Of a stretch of 64,000 nt of DNA, positions 26,966 through 39,000 are shown piece after piece. Position 1 is the first letter of the stretch. Each line of letters begins with the position of its first letter. This stretch comes from Chaunax sp. Z400 (taxonomy: Eukaryota > Chordata > Actinopteri > Lophiiformes > Chaunacidae), in contig CM075192.1 of the NCBI GenBank assembly GCA_037577475.1, positions 14,975,908 to 15,039,907 of the forward strand, in the 5' to 3' direction. The notes under the pieces were generated by a model that worked only from the letters and a program-made list of their open reading frames with translations, was not told the DNA's origin and searched no databases. The translations under genes and the position numbers were made by a program.

Positions 26966-28478
26966 CATTTTTAGATTTAAAATTAATTCAATTTTTCAAT
27001 GACACAATAATATCCAGTCCATCAGTTATTGTGTTAAAGTGTTGTTTAAACTCGGGAAGACATCAAACACTTTTTGGATTTGATTTAGTTTGTAAATAGT
27101 TGTATGTTTGCCTTATGCAAAAATAAATATAAAAGCCTCTTTGTCTTTGAACATGTTTGTATTTTGTTTCTTGTTCCATCTTATAACTGTGCCACACTAA
27201 TTTATTCAGACGCTGTGGTTGTTTTAATGTGTCTGTCGTGACTGGACTGTAAACTCGACATGTATTTGACGGGTGTCAAGCTGTACGTGTCAGACTGTTC
27301 ATCAGACTGTGTTTGATGTCTGTGTTCTTTCATGTCCAGTGCATTCATAGCTCATGTGTTTCATGTGTCATCACATTCCTTCATGTGCATGATTGAGTCA
27401 CCTACGTAGCCATTTTTGTCTGACTCTGCTCTCCTGTTATTAAATCAGCTGCTGCTGTTTGGATAAACATGGTCGGTTTGACCCAACATGAGGCCTTTTC
27501 ACTGTCACATTCATTTCACCAATACAGGAGCAGAAGGAGGGACATGATCACTGCATTTTGTATATCTTTTTTTATTTTTTACTATTACTAATGAATCCAA
27601 ACTGTTGTGAAATGTGATTTTTGGATCATGAAAAGTCTGCATAGAGTTTTGCTGTCAGTTGTCTAATGGTGGGAGGGGCAGATGAAATGACGGGTCACCC
27701 TCTTCTTGACACTCCGGTGATCCAAAATACTCTCCAATGAACAATTCTGTCTGCCTGTCTGCTATTTATCAGAAGTGATGCCAGATCTCATTGAGGAAAC
27801 GGATACTTCCGACAGGCTGCCACTCCATTAGCAAAAGGGGTTGGATTGTCTCTGATTAAGATTCCTCTCACCCCCTCACCCCAAATTAACCCCTTGTCAA
27901 TGGGCCACAAAGAGATTTGGTATGGCTGTGTCTGATTTATTTCACACAGAGCCATCATAAGGGCACAGTTGGCCTCCTGTCTCCCCAATAAGCCATATAG
28001 ACCCCAGGCCTCTTGGGCACTCTTTTACTCGCCTCCTCCCACTGTCCCGCCCACACACCTCCTGTCGCACACACTCAACCTGTCACCCCGAAGAAGACAC
28101 TGGCACAAAGACGGGGCCCGAATCAAAAGGAGCTGATTTGCAATTAATGGTGCATCATTGTATTTGCATCAGAACCGTGTGCACGGTGTGTGTGGATGCA
28201 GAGTAGCATTGTCAATCATGCAGAGTGTGCCCTGGCCCTCCCTCCTCTGTCCTAGCCACATGCTCCCTTAGGGGTGCAGCCACTTATGGCCATTGATATG
28301 GGAGAGATGACTCCGTTGTACACCCACACTTACTCTCAGGCCCAACACAGGACAACAGAAAAAACTCCTGCTGAGCCCAGAGAGGAAATCTGAAGACTGC
28401 ATCAACACATCACTCTGTTGGATCTATACCAAATGATTGATTGACGCCTCTCTGAAATCATCACTTTGTTTTCCCCAG

Positions 28479-28535
28479 ACACACGTGGACTATACATGTA
28501 ATTATTGTGATTGTGGATGTTAGCCCATTATTGCA
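28479..28535 (+). other. robo1: 5'UTR part of the long robo1 leader exon, with its acceptor
   Basis: A pyrimidine-rich tract, tcactttgttttccccag, ends at the AG of 28477-28478 and makes a convincing splice acceptor. The exon would therefore start at 28479 with 57 untranslated bases before ATG 28536. An in-frame TAG at 28521-28523 lies 12 bases before the ATG, which fixes the start. The acceptor implies a further upstream, probably untranslated, exon; the distal CpG-rich patch with donor 10847 is the best candidate. Confidence 0.7.
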
Positions 28536-28806
28536 ATGTGGGTGTTCAGACTCTGGAGTCAGACTCACGGTTTACAAGGATGCGGTCCGGCACTTCTTTG
28601 TGTGTTCGCTCTCTGCTTGTGTGAAGGATGCAGAGGGCTGAAGTTTTGGACCGTGAATGGGGAAAGTGGGAAGAATGCATCTGGGTTCTCAGTCCCTGTG
28701 GTGTTATTATTGACAGAGACCGGGGTCGTTCAGGATGGGGCCAGCGAAGGGGCAACACCTGCACCCACCACGGAACAAGAGGATGACAACTCTTTGGGCT
28801 ACACAG
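28536..28806 (+). CDS. robo1: robo1 long-isoform leader exon (signal peptide and N-terminal linker)
   Basis: This exon encodes 90 residues plus the first base of a split codon. A hydrophobic signal-peptide core (PALLCVFALCLC) lies at residues 18-29 and is preceded by Arg/His-containing residues. A Ser/Thr/Glu-rich linker follows, and the last residues are EDDNSLGYT. The tail D-D-N-S-L-G-Y-T-G before SRLRQED is, from memory, diagnostic of the long ROBO1 isoform and not of ROBO2, which is why I call robo1. The donor at 28807 (ACAG/GTACTG) is phase 1 and joins the Ig1 exon at 58366 to rebuild Gly-Ser-Arg-Leu. The leader is clearly longer than the human one (about 57 residues, from memory). There is one N-glycosylation sequon, N-A-S, in GKNASGF. 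The role is to direct the receptor into the secretory pathway and to set the N-terminus ahead of the Slit-binding Ig1. Confidence 0.85.
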
Positions 28807-29312
28807 GTACTGCGTCTTTGAATACATACCTAAGTCCTGGGAGATGTTAAGTTGTTCCCAGATGAAGAAATGAGTTTGGCTTATAATCAGTACATTAAAT
28901 CAAAGATCTGCAGTAAAGTTAGACATTTAACTCTTCATGAGAAACTTCATGTCACGTATATAAGAGCATGTGTTGTCTATCACACCAGATATACAAACTT
29001 GTAATCCCTGTCAAGGGGATCATAAAATGCACTTGGGAGAGCTGGTTGTTTACATTTCATATACTGAAATTCCCCCACAGTTGAAAAGTCTTTGGACAGA
29101 ATGAATAAGCTTTCCACATGTTTCTGTGGCAAATATACATTCACACATCATCTTCATAGGAGTTTCTCAATTTAGTTTCAGCTGATGTGGCTGGTATCTC
29201 ACCAGACCACAGAGCTCTGTAGGGAGATGACGAGCATTAAATGGGGTCCTCTCCTGCAGGATTAACTTACAAGTCTGGAGAAAATTAGTGACGGTGCATG
29301 TGTTCTGGTTGG

Positions 29313-29333
29313 TTTTTTTTGGGGGGGGGGGGG
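29313..29333. repeat. T8-G13 homopolymer junction
   Basis: Eight T are followed directly by thirteen G, then gctcttccccc. Such runs are prone to length error in sequencing and to slippage in vivo. Confidence 0.9.
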
Positions 29334-31121
29334 CTCTTCCCCCAGAGTGATGGTAAAAAGCATTCTCAGTGTGTTGTGCAGTAAAGAGACCCATTTCCCT
29401 CTGTGATTTACTGGACCTCACAGATCTCCAGCAAAAAGGAATTGAAATTAACTATCAAACCCATATTGAGGTTCATCACTATGTGTGGTGGCAGCTCTAG
29501 ATTTAATTTAGCTTAAATTTCAGACAGTAACCAACAGAGCCATATAATTATCATCAACATGATTCTGAATATTCTATTAGGGATGCCAAAACATTTGAAG
29601 TTTGAGCCCAAACAAATATTACTACAGGGATCTATCAATTTAATCTCTAAGTAAGGATTCAGGCCAAGTTTTCAGTTCGTCAGACTTGGCGTGCTTTGAA
29701 TGAAAGGTTTAAAGAGGAAAATCATGTCATATCTGCCTCACTGCCTCAGGGTTCATCTTTAGAATGGTAAGGAGTTCATCTTTAATCTGGCCATTTAATC
29801 CCATCTGTGCTGGAAAATGAAGGAAATTGATCCGGCCCAGTCAGTGAATTGGAAATGAGACTAATGTGCTCTAATCATTTTCTGCCACTAGTAGAACAAA
29901 GGAAGCGGCTGCCAACCACTCAATTTTCAGGGAATGTGACTGGATGGAACGTGAGGATAATCTTGTTGCCAGTTTGAGCTCAGGTGAAAACGGAGTGTGT
30001 CTTCAAGTGTTACTCAAAGGAATGTTTAGGGTGCCTAATAACATTTAATTGTGTCTTTGCCATGTAATCTCTGTGAACACAAACTGGTTCATTGATTTAT
30101 GACTGCCACTCTTCATCTGATCTCACTCCTACACATGGCCTCGAGGCAGAAGGAAGGTATGTCCTTTTAATCCTTCCACCAAAACCTCTTGTTGCAGCCA
30201 CTAAACCCCAGAATAACAGATGAGTCAAGTTAAGTGGGGAACTTTGCATCAGTGTGAATAATGCTGTAACATGACCCATTTTCCCTTCATGTAAAAGTGC
30301 AAACAGCTGGCACAGTATTCAGCAATGACACAGAAACGTCTTGTATGGTAGTAACCCAGGATTAAAGCAGACTACAGTTAAATTTATAACAAATCATATG
30401 CTGACCTGCTGTTTGCAGTATATTAAAAGTGTGTTTTTTATTGGTCCCCGAAGACATTGACTCTCAGCCAGCTCTAAATTGTTTCCTGATATCAAAGAGC
30501 TTTGCACCGAGCTTCACATTTATAATAAATGAGACTGACCTATGTGAAGGCAGTGGATTAAAGAGGCACGCTAAAGCTCTCGCAGCTACACTTTGCTGGC
30601 CGCTGCATGCCTGGCCGACACACACGGAGGAGACAGGTCTTGTGTTTTTCTGCCTCGACATGAAAGGCTGAGCGTGACACCAGACAGCACATCAGCGCTC
30701 ATATCCTCCTCCTTTGCTGACAGCTACCTCTGCGTTTGTCACAGATCACAAAGGGCGGCGACTTCAGAGGGCGGCTCTTTTTTTTTATCAGGTTATGAAA
30801 ATCAAGATTGGGAGAACGTGTGGGGAATTAGAGGTTACCGTACAGTCACGCCAAAACCGCCTGAGGATACCAGCGGTCCAGACTACTGTAATACCATGTT
30901 TTATTCTTCTCTCAATGCGGTTGCCCCTACAGGAAAAAAACATTAACTTAATGAAGGGATGGGCAGAGTGCAAATTAAAGTATAATGCAGAGCTCTTGAC
31001 TCATGGAGGTTAATATTGTAGAACTATCACAGTGATTTGATGGATTATTCCACATTTCTTTGCTGTAAATATGAAAGGTGCTCCGTATGTTTCTGTTAAC
31101 CTGTTAAAACATGCATTCACT

Positions 31122-31317
31122 CACACACACATACACACAAACACACACACATACACACACATACACACACACATACACACACACAAACACACACATACAC
31201 ACACACATACACACATACACACACACATACACACATACACACACACATACACACATACACACACACAAACACACACACATACACACATACACACAAACAC
31301 ACACACATACACGCACA
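31122..31317. repeat. CA-rich microsatellite with 20-bp higher-order unit
   Basis: CA repeats are regularly broken by CATA and CAAA variants. Between 31201 and 31260 a 20-base unit, acacacatacacacatacac, repeats three times without change. The flanking parts use the same words in other orders. The His/Thr and Cys/Val frames across it are artefacts. Confidence 0.97.
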
Positions 31318-33132
31318 AGACTGAGACTAGTTGAGCCTAAAATTGATAAACAAAGCAACACTGGATCTCAAAGGTTGTTTTGATGATGTTAACTTTTTAT
31401 TAATATCGCAGACATTAAAACACTGCATTTCTTTACATTCATGAGTGAAATGTAGGATTATTCACTGAAACAAAAGAACCTGCAGAGAGTAGGATACCAC
31501 ATCTATCATTGTTTTTGATATACAGGATGTGTTTACGAATAGCACAAACAGTTAGCATGCTCTTTGGCACTAGCTCAGTGTCTTTTGTTTTAAATGTATT
31601 TTAATGTTTAAGTATGCTGACTGTTATCTCAGATAATAGAAACAAGCCTGATTTTAGCTTGACCTCCGGCTCATAGTGTCAGAGCACATTCCATCACTGA
31701 ACTACGAATTCAAAGTGTTGTGTGACCAAATCTTCTGATCCTACATGACATATTTTCACATACAAGTATACATTAGCATTAAGCTTTATTTATCATTCAG
31801 TAATAGCGTGTCATCTAATTTGCCGTAACATTCGATATACAAATCCAAATGTGGTTGTTAGTAATAGGTGTTGTAAACCTTTTTAGTCTCTGTGTCATCT
31901 TTATCAACAAAAGCTTCAGCTTTTAAGAATCAAGGGATGGCAAGTTGTTCTTAAAAAAACATCCAAAGGAACAGAGCTTATGCTTAAGTAATAAATTAAA
32001 AGACATTAAAATGTTTGCCAAGGTTTTTTTTTGTTTTTTATTTATTTTTTTCTCCAACATGTTTCAGTGAACCATTTGTTAGTTAGTTACTCTTAGGGAC
32101 TAGATGATTCAATCCCTTGGTAGTTACACTATCCTAATGGCATCCTGGCTTGTGGGAGACTTTGTGGGAGACTTGTGGGTGACGGTGGAGCCGGTTGTGT
32201 GGGAGGGGGGGATGGCCGATGTTTGAGGGCCTGGTTGTAGTTGGTTACTTCATCTGGATGCATTGAGGTCTTCAGGAGGTGCCCAACCTTCACTGAGTGT
32301 TTCGACCTTTATCCTCAACGCTCTCTGGTTGGCAGGCCGGCAGCGGTGGCCAGGTCACTGCCCCTCTCGTCCGATTCTGCAGGCTGTAATGGTAATTATA
32401 GTAAACAATTGACGGTGCTCCTGTATTTACTCAGAATGCATGTTTTGCACTGAACATATTACAGTAGTGTTCAGTGACAATGGAGGCCAAAAAAGCATTT
32501 TGATTTCATACGATACTGACACTTACACTTATATTAAATTTGCCATTATTTCTAAAAGGAACAAAAAGTTCTGAGAGTTTTGCCCAGTCACTTATTGCAC
32601 ATCACATAACAACCAACTCCTGTTCATGTGCACATGAGCAGAGCCAAGCTTTAGTCCAATATGAAGTACAATCAGCAGGACATGTTACTACAAGTTGCTG
32701 CTTACATTAAGAAGAAGATTTAATAATTATTTCTTTTAATTCACGTGATGCATTCACTGTAGCTCTTGTGTCAGTAAAGGTGTAGCTTTACAGCAGGGTT
32801 ATTGCTTATTATCATCATACTGCTGAGGTTTGGTGGGCGGAAACCAGCTGTCTGTTTTCCCTTTATTGATACCTGAGGTGGAGTGATCTGTGTCTGGATA
32901 CATGGCACTGACAGCTTTACCAGGAGAGAGATTAAGAGCTCGTCTCTCGATTCTTCCTTTGGCTCATTATACTGGGCTGTTGCACTGGCCTTGAATCCCC
33001 ACCCTGAAAACCAATTTCTTTGGCAATGTCACCCCCCACATATATTACCCAAGAGTCACCACAGCATCAGTTTGTCACGTCTCCTTGACGCTCTGTGTTC
33101 ATCAGTCTTAGTGCCATGGTAATCATCATACA

Positions 33133-33148
33133 ACACACACACACACAC
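33133..33148. repeat. (AC)8 microsatellite
   Basis: Eight uninterrupted AC dinucleotides. Confidence 0.95.
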
Positions 33149-35769
33149 CTTGGTGCACTCTCACATATTATACCCAGCACAGCAGCACCAGCACTCATTT
33201 CATACCAGTGAGACAAAAGTGAAAGATCCCTGGCCACAACTGATGGAAGGATTCACTTGAGATATAATTAATTAAAGCTATGTATTAATGTCCTACACAC
33301 TGCTTCCCCATAGCCTCAGTGCTGCTGAGGCCAGTAGAGGTTTTTTTTTTTGTTCCCCATCCAATCTCTTTTCATCTCCTCATCCTCACAGCTTAGTGCA
33401 GCCATGTCCCAAGGAAATGTGTCTATTAGACATTCTTCTCAGGATAGAAAGTGGAGTAATGTGGTCAAGAGGCACTGAAGTGGGGGTGAGATTTGAGATG
33501 GGAGTTAGCACGAGTGCGCAGGGGTCGAAAGCACAAAGACTGTGGGGTGAGAATTAGATTACAATATTCAGATTCCCGTTTCTAGAGTCCTCCTGATAAT
33601 TGAGAAGGAGATTAAATAGGGTTTTGCTAAGTGCTAATAATCAGCTGCTCCCGCCCAGTCAATCACATGCAATTTCTCAGTGAAAGGCTAAGTGCAAAAT
33701 CCTCACTATCTGAAAAGAAGAAGGAAAAACTTTGAGTCGTATGACTAAAGAGGAGTTGGTGCTTCAACAAGTTAATATAACATTGACTGTAACAATTCCA
33801 AACACATGATAACAGAGTCTGGCAACTACATTATGTTGCTGTAACCAGTGGTGATAAACAATGTTTAGGTTGGGCGCAAAATTCCAAGAACACAACACGC
33901 TGTAATGTTGCCTTAAACACTGATGTGAATTTTCCAATATCCCAGATAGAAGAAGAGAACAGTGTTCAATCAGGAAACAAGATTTACATATTGAGCTGTG
34001 CGCACAGAGGGAAAGAGAAGCTTTCACCTTTAAGATTCACTATGTCTTATAAAGAGCATTAAACATGAGGAATATAGGAATTATGATTCTGACACAAAAG
34101 GAAAATGATTCTGATTCATGACTCTTCAACACTGGCCAGGAACTTAACACTTAAACATAAATTTTACCCTTACTTTGAAATTGCTAACAGGGAAAGCAAT
34201 AAAAGGCATAACTTACAACACATCCTGCTGGCCAACTTTTTCCTGAGTAGAGAGAGAGAGGCCCCGGTGTAAGATCGTCCTCGGTCATTTGCCTGCTGCT
34301 TAATTTGTAAATCAGGTTTGTCCAGTCCAAGTTCCTTTAGCCCTTCTGTTTTCTTCTTGTTAAAGATGTCTAAAAGGGTAATTCTGCAATGTAATCACCT
34401 AATTTTCTCTCTTGCACTTGCAGTTGTCATCTTCAATACCGATCAGTAAACTGGAGGAGGAGTAGTATAGTGTGTCCAGAGCTGTGTTGCCAGATCTCAT
34501 AACAGAAACAAACCAAAGGGAAGTGACTCTGTTCTTCATAAACATTTTGTTTTAAAAGCCCAGGTTTATGGAAACAAGGCCAAAAAGCATTGGACAGGAG
34601 ATAGGGAATAAGCCAGAGCAATTACACTAGAAACAACCGACCCCCCGGCTAATAATAAGAAAACTTAGCAACACTGATTCAGGGCACAGGGTGCTGCGTC
34701 CCCGAGAAAATCTGAAGCAACCAAGTGGCGAGTGGAAATACATACGACTTTTAGACCTCCTCAGCTGTGCGTCCCTTATAAATTAGAGCTTTTTTTATCA
34801 CCCACTCACCACAACATTGTTACTTTTAATTCTGATAAAACTATGTTTATTTCCAATACAAAAATACCTACATGTGCAGATCAATTATCCATCTTCATGA
34901 GGAAAAATATAAAAAGTGCTTCGATCTCTACCTTATAAATAGCTCTGTATTCTCCTCCCAGCACAGATGACTAATAACCACCATGACTGACAGCTTGATG
35001 ATGAGCAAAATAACTGCTGGTTTTATTAGTTGGTATATGATTCATGCATAGTCATGCTGCACTTGAAGTTCAGCCAGTGCCAATATTAGGCTTATTTTTC
35101 AGAGACTCAGTGTGAGCTTTAGGGGGGCTGTGGAGACTCAGCAGTGTGGCTGTGTCTCAGCAGGGCTCAGCGTCTGTGTCTGAGAGAGGAGAATATCATG
35201 AGATGGGGAGGGGGCTGTAAATCTGAGCAGCACCTGCTCCCTGGACTCTGGTGCATGGTGTGAGGTCAGCAGTACCAGATATCCCATCGATCATATTTAT
35301 TACATTCATCACAGCGCCAGTTTGTTTTGGCAGCTGATGGAACCAAGAGAGAGAAAGAATGGGTTTTTTATTGGTGGGACGGGGGAATGCTTTGAGCATG
35401 AGCAGTGTTTTTACATTTGTCTCTGCTAACGGTCTTCAGAGAGAGATCAGTCATTGCTATTGGCTCTAAGTCCCCCATCAAAACCATAACTACTACAGAA
35501 TGATATTTTAAGTAGAGTTCTGGAAAGATTCTGTGAGAAATATTAATGTCCCATCAATTCTCAACTCTGTGGTTTGGGTTTGCAGTTGAGGTTTGTCAAG
35601 AATATTGAAAAAATAATTTGTGTTATTACTTCTTTGATTGATTTCAATAATATGAGTAAAAACATATAGACTACAAAACCAAATTATTTGAATTAGGAAT
35701 GTTAATCCATTTTCGGTCTGGAGCCTTTCTGATTTTTTTTTTTTTTTTCACAGTAGCAGAAGGCAATGT

Positions 35770-36065
35770 CATTCACGTGTTGGTCAGTCGGCTCAACAAT
35801 TTTGTCCAGACTGAAATACCTCAACAACCATTGATTGCCATGGAATATTGTACACTAACAAATCATTTGGGTTCAAGATCAAATACCTTTGAAAGTAATG
35901 GCATTTCCATCAGCCTCAGCAGTTCTTTCTTTTTAGTGCTAAATAGCAAATGCATGCTAAACCACAAGACTAAGATGCTGAGTATGGTAAACATACATGC
36001 TGAACATATTAGCATTGGCATTGTGATGTGTGTGGTAGCATGGTGGCATTAGCAAAGGCATTAGC
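35770..36065. repeat. Teleost interspersed repeat with 'gctaa/gcatg' block
   Basis: Segments ccagactgaaatacctcaac, attgccatggaatattgtac, 'ggcatttccatcagcctcagc', ttttagtgctaaatagcaaa and 'atggtaaacatacatgctgaacat' then 'attagcattggcattgtgatg' follow the order of a highly abundant percomorph repeat as I remember it. It is non-coding, moderately diverged, and oriented with that consensus on the + strand. Confidence 0.75.
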
Positions 36066-39000
36066 AGGTCAAAACAGGGAAATTACAGCTCCATAGAGAA
36101 GCTAAATCTGCTGTGGGCTCACTCTGTGTTTTTTTTTCACGGAAAAGGAATTGACTGAATGTGGATGAACTAAGCTGATCTGAACACAAACACAAAAGGG
36201 AAATTTGTGTTGTCACATAAAAGGGCACTGAGAAAATATTTGACTGAAAATAAGAGCCTTTAAAAACCTTGACAGCTAAAACTTTAATATATTTATTGCA
36301 CTTGGAATCTATGACTTACAAATAAACAAACAATTTGACCAAGAAATTGTTGTTTATGTTTTCACCTTAAGCATGGTCAGATTGTTTCGCTTCACTATAA
36401 GGATCTTTGTATCTCACTCCCGTGTGATTGGCTGAGGTCCAGCAGTGATAAGAACAAAGGAATCATTTGGCTCTGTTACCCTGAGTCCCTGTCACTTATT
36501 AAAGCTCACTGTCTCTAAACCAATTAAGCCAATTATGCATGAAAAACAATGCTTGTTTCTGCCTTTCTGCATTTCTGTGAGAAATGGGGTGAGATGCAGG
36601 TCACTCAACCGTTTAATAAAAAAAGAGGACCAGTTCAAGGACAGTCAGAGATACTCATGCTGGTGCAGTCACACCTGGGAATCTACAAATTGAATACTTT
36701 ATCACTGAAGTGCTGCATAGTAATTTCCATGGTGAGTACTTACACATAATAAACTTCAGATCTTTCCATATGGAATATCATCTCCCATGAGGATATGGAG
36801 CCCAAGCAAATAATAAACAGTTTTTAACAGGAGTGCAGAACATCCATGCAAACTTCCTGAACGTCTGTAGCTGCAAATATTCCAACTTCTGACTGTATTT
36901 TGATGTTGCTGCCAGGATGTTATGCGATAGCTGGGTTATTTTAATCAGCCTCCACAGGCCTTGTCGAGGATGACGCTAAACAGATGCTAATGTGAGGCCC
37001 ATTAAAAGACACGGGGAAAGAGAGATTCAGTGGAAGCAGGCAAGCGGAAAAGCAACAGCCTGTTTATCGCCTCATCCTGCTTTGTGCTCCAAACCTCATT
37101 GCGGCATCCTGTGAAGCTCCCCCTTTTTTTCTCCCTCCTCAGTGTCTGCCCCCAACCCTCTCCTCACTTTTCTTGCAACAGCGACATGCATGGGGGTATT
37201 CCTTGAACAGAAACAGATTTGTTTAGTTCTCCATCATTTTCTTTCAATGGACCTTTGTCTTTTTTATTCCTTTTTGAAAACTGAACAGAGAGGCTATAGT
37301 GAGAAGAAGAATGTTCTCACTCTTCTGTTTATGCTTTGTCACACTCTGCTTTGCATCTTTGTATCATCTGTACTGTTTCTCTACTGGCTGGCAAGCTCTA
37401 AATGTAACAGTGACAAGAGAGATTTTTCATCTTGTCCATAAAAAAGAGTTTTTGTCTCGTATCTGTGGTTCGTCTTAGTGGGTTAACTGTATTTATTCTG
37501 GGATGGAGCCCAGAATCATACATTCTTAGGCTCTTGTGTAGAGCTGAAGAGCCAGAGTATTATCCACAGCGGAGAGGCAGGGGGGAGTGACCTGACAATC
37601 ACTGAGGTTTCTGTCGGAGATGTTCCAGAAATATGACAAGGCTTCACTTAATGCTTCACTTTCAGTCACTGCTGATATGTGTCAAAGTCTAAATATGGTT
37701 GGTTTTTGTCTGACTGGCCAACTGTGGTTTGAATTTAACTCTTTTAAATCGTTTGGCCTCTGTCTGTACATCCAAATACTGATGATGCACATTACACTTT
37801 ATTCCACATTAATTAACTGTTATTCATACTTTCAAGTTAAAGTCGATTTCTTATGATGGCAGGGCCTTGTGCGGTTATTTGTGGTATAGGTTTGTGCTCC
37901 CACAGATTCACCACTCCCTCAGCAACCAATCAGAAATGATTTGTTGCCTCCTTTAGCAGTGAAACAGTAACAACAATATGATCTAACTTCCTCAGGAGTC
38001 CAGGTCATCTTTCCTTACATCGTGTCTCCCAACCCACCACTTCCTTTCTGTCTTTGTTGGTCCCATGTCAACCATCTGTCACAGCACCTAAAAATCATCT
38101 CATTCTCAAGAGTGCCATGACAGAGCGGGGCGACTTCTCATCCCTGCAAGCCCACTGCCTGACAAAGCAGCCTCCATTTAATGTTATGTATCCTGCAGAT
38201 TTGAGAGACCACACATATCCCTCATGCAACAGTTATTTCTAGCAGAAAGTTTTAAAATGGGAGACTTCCATATGTTGCATGAGGTTGGATAAATGCAATT
38301 CCATATGTTAAGACTCCTCCGTTTTTAGCCTTTTGTCCTCCTCTGAGTTAAGAGAGGAGAAGATGACCGTTTCATTCAGTCATCCACGCTACTTCTTCTG
38401 ATGGTGATAGGCTCATGTTTTAACTGGATCATAGCTCAAAACCTGAAGCAGGATAAAGTTGTCCTGCAACTATTTAGTTATTGGCTCAAAAAAACAACAA
38501 CAAAAAACGCTAAAGGAGCTAAATCAGACAAGTGCTCTTACCATGTTATCCGTGTTGTTTTAAAAACACCTTAGAGATGTGCTGTCCATCGCCCCCTCAC
38601 AAAGACTACGAATGTGGATTGCTGTCTTTTTATAAGAAAACCATCTAAATGAATAAATCACAGTATGGCTCCTCAAGGACAAACCATGAATGGCAGAACG
38701 CCTGTAGTAAATGTGAGGCAAGTGAGTTATGGTAACCATTCAACTACTGCCTGTGAAGAGAGCTCAGACACTCTGTACCTGACTACCACATTCTGTCTAA
38801 GGTGACTCTATAGCTGCAAATTTGCAAAGTGTCAGTTTACTTCTTAACATATTCAGAAGCTAAGATTTTCAGTGTGAAACTCTGAGGACAGAAATGTCTT
38901 CTTACTTTTGTGTCTACTGGGAAAGGGTGTTTTGTTTGCTTCTCAACAGGGAGAGTCTTTTTGAGGGGGAAAAGTTTTGTTTTATGCCATCGTGTTGGGT

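Noticed and set aside
31071..31383. His/Thr-rich and Cys/Val-rich frames on both strands
   Set aside because: Translation of the CA-rich array, not a gene.
37142..37441. 99-codon hydrophobic plus-strand frame
   Set aside because: The first codon is GTG rather than ATG, and the hydrophobic content follows from a T-rich stretch; no phase-matched donor that I trust.
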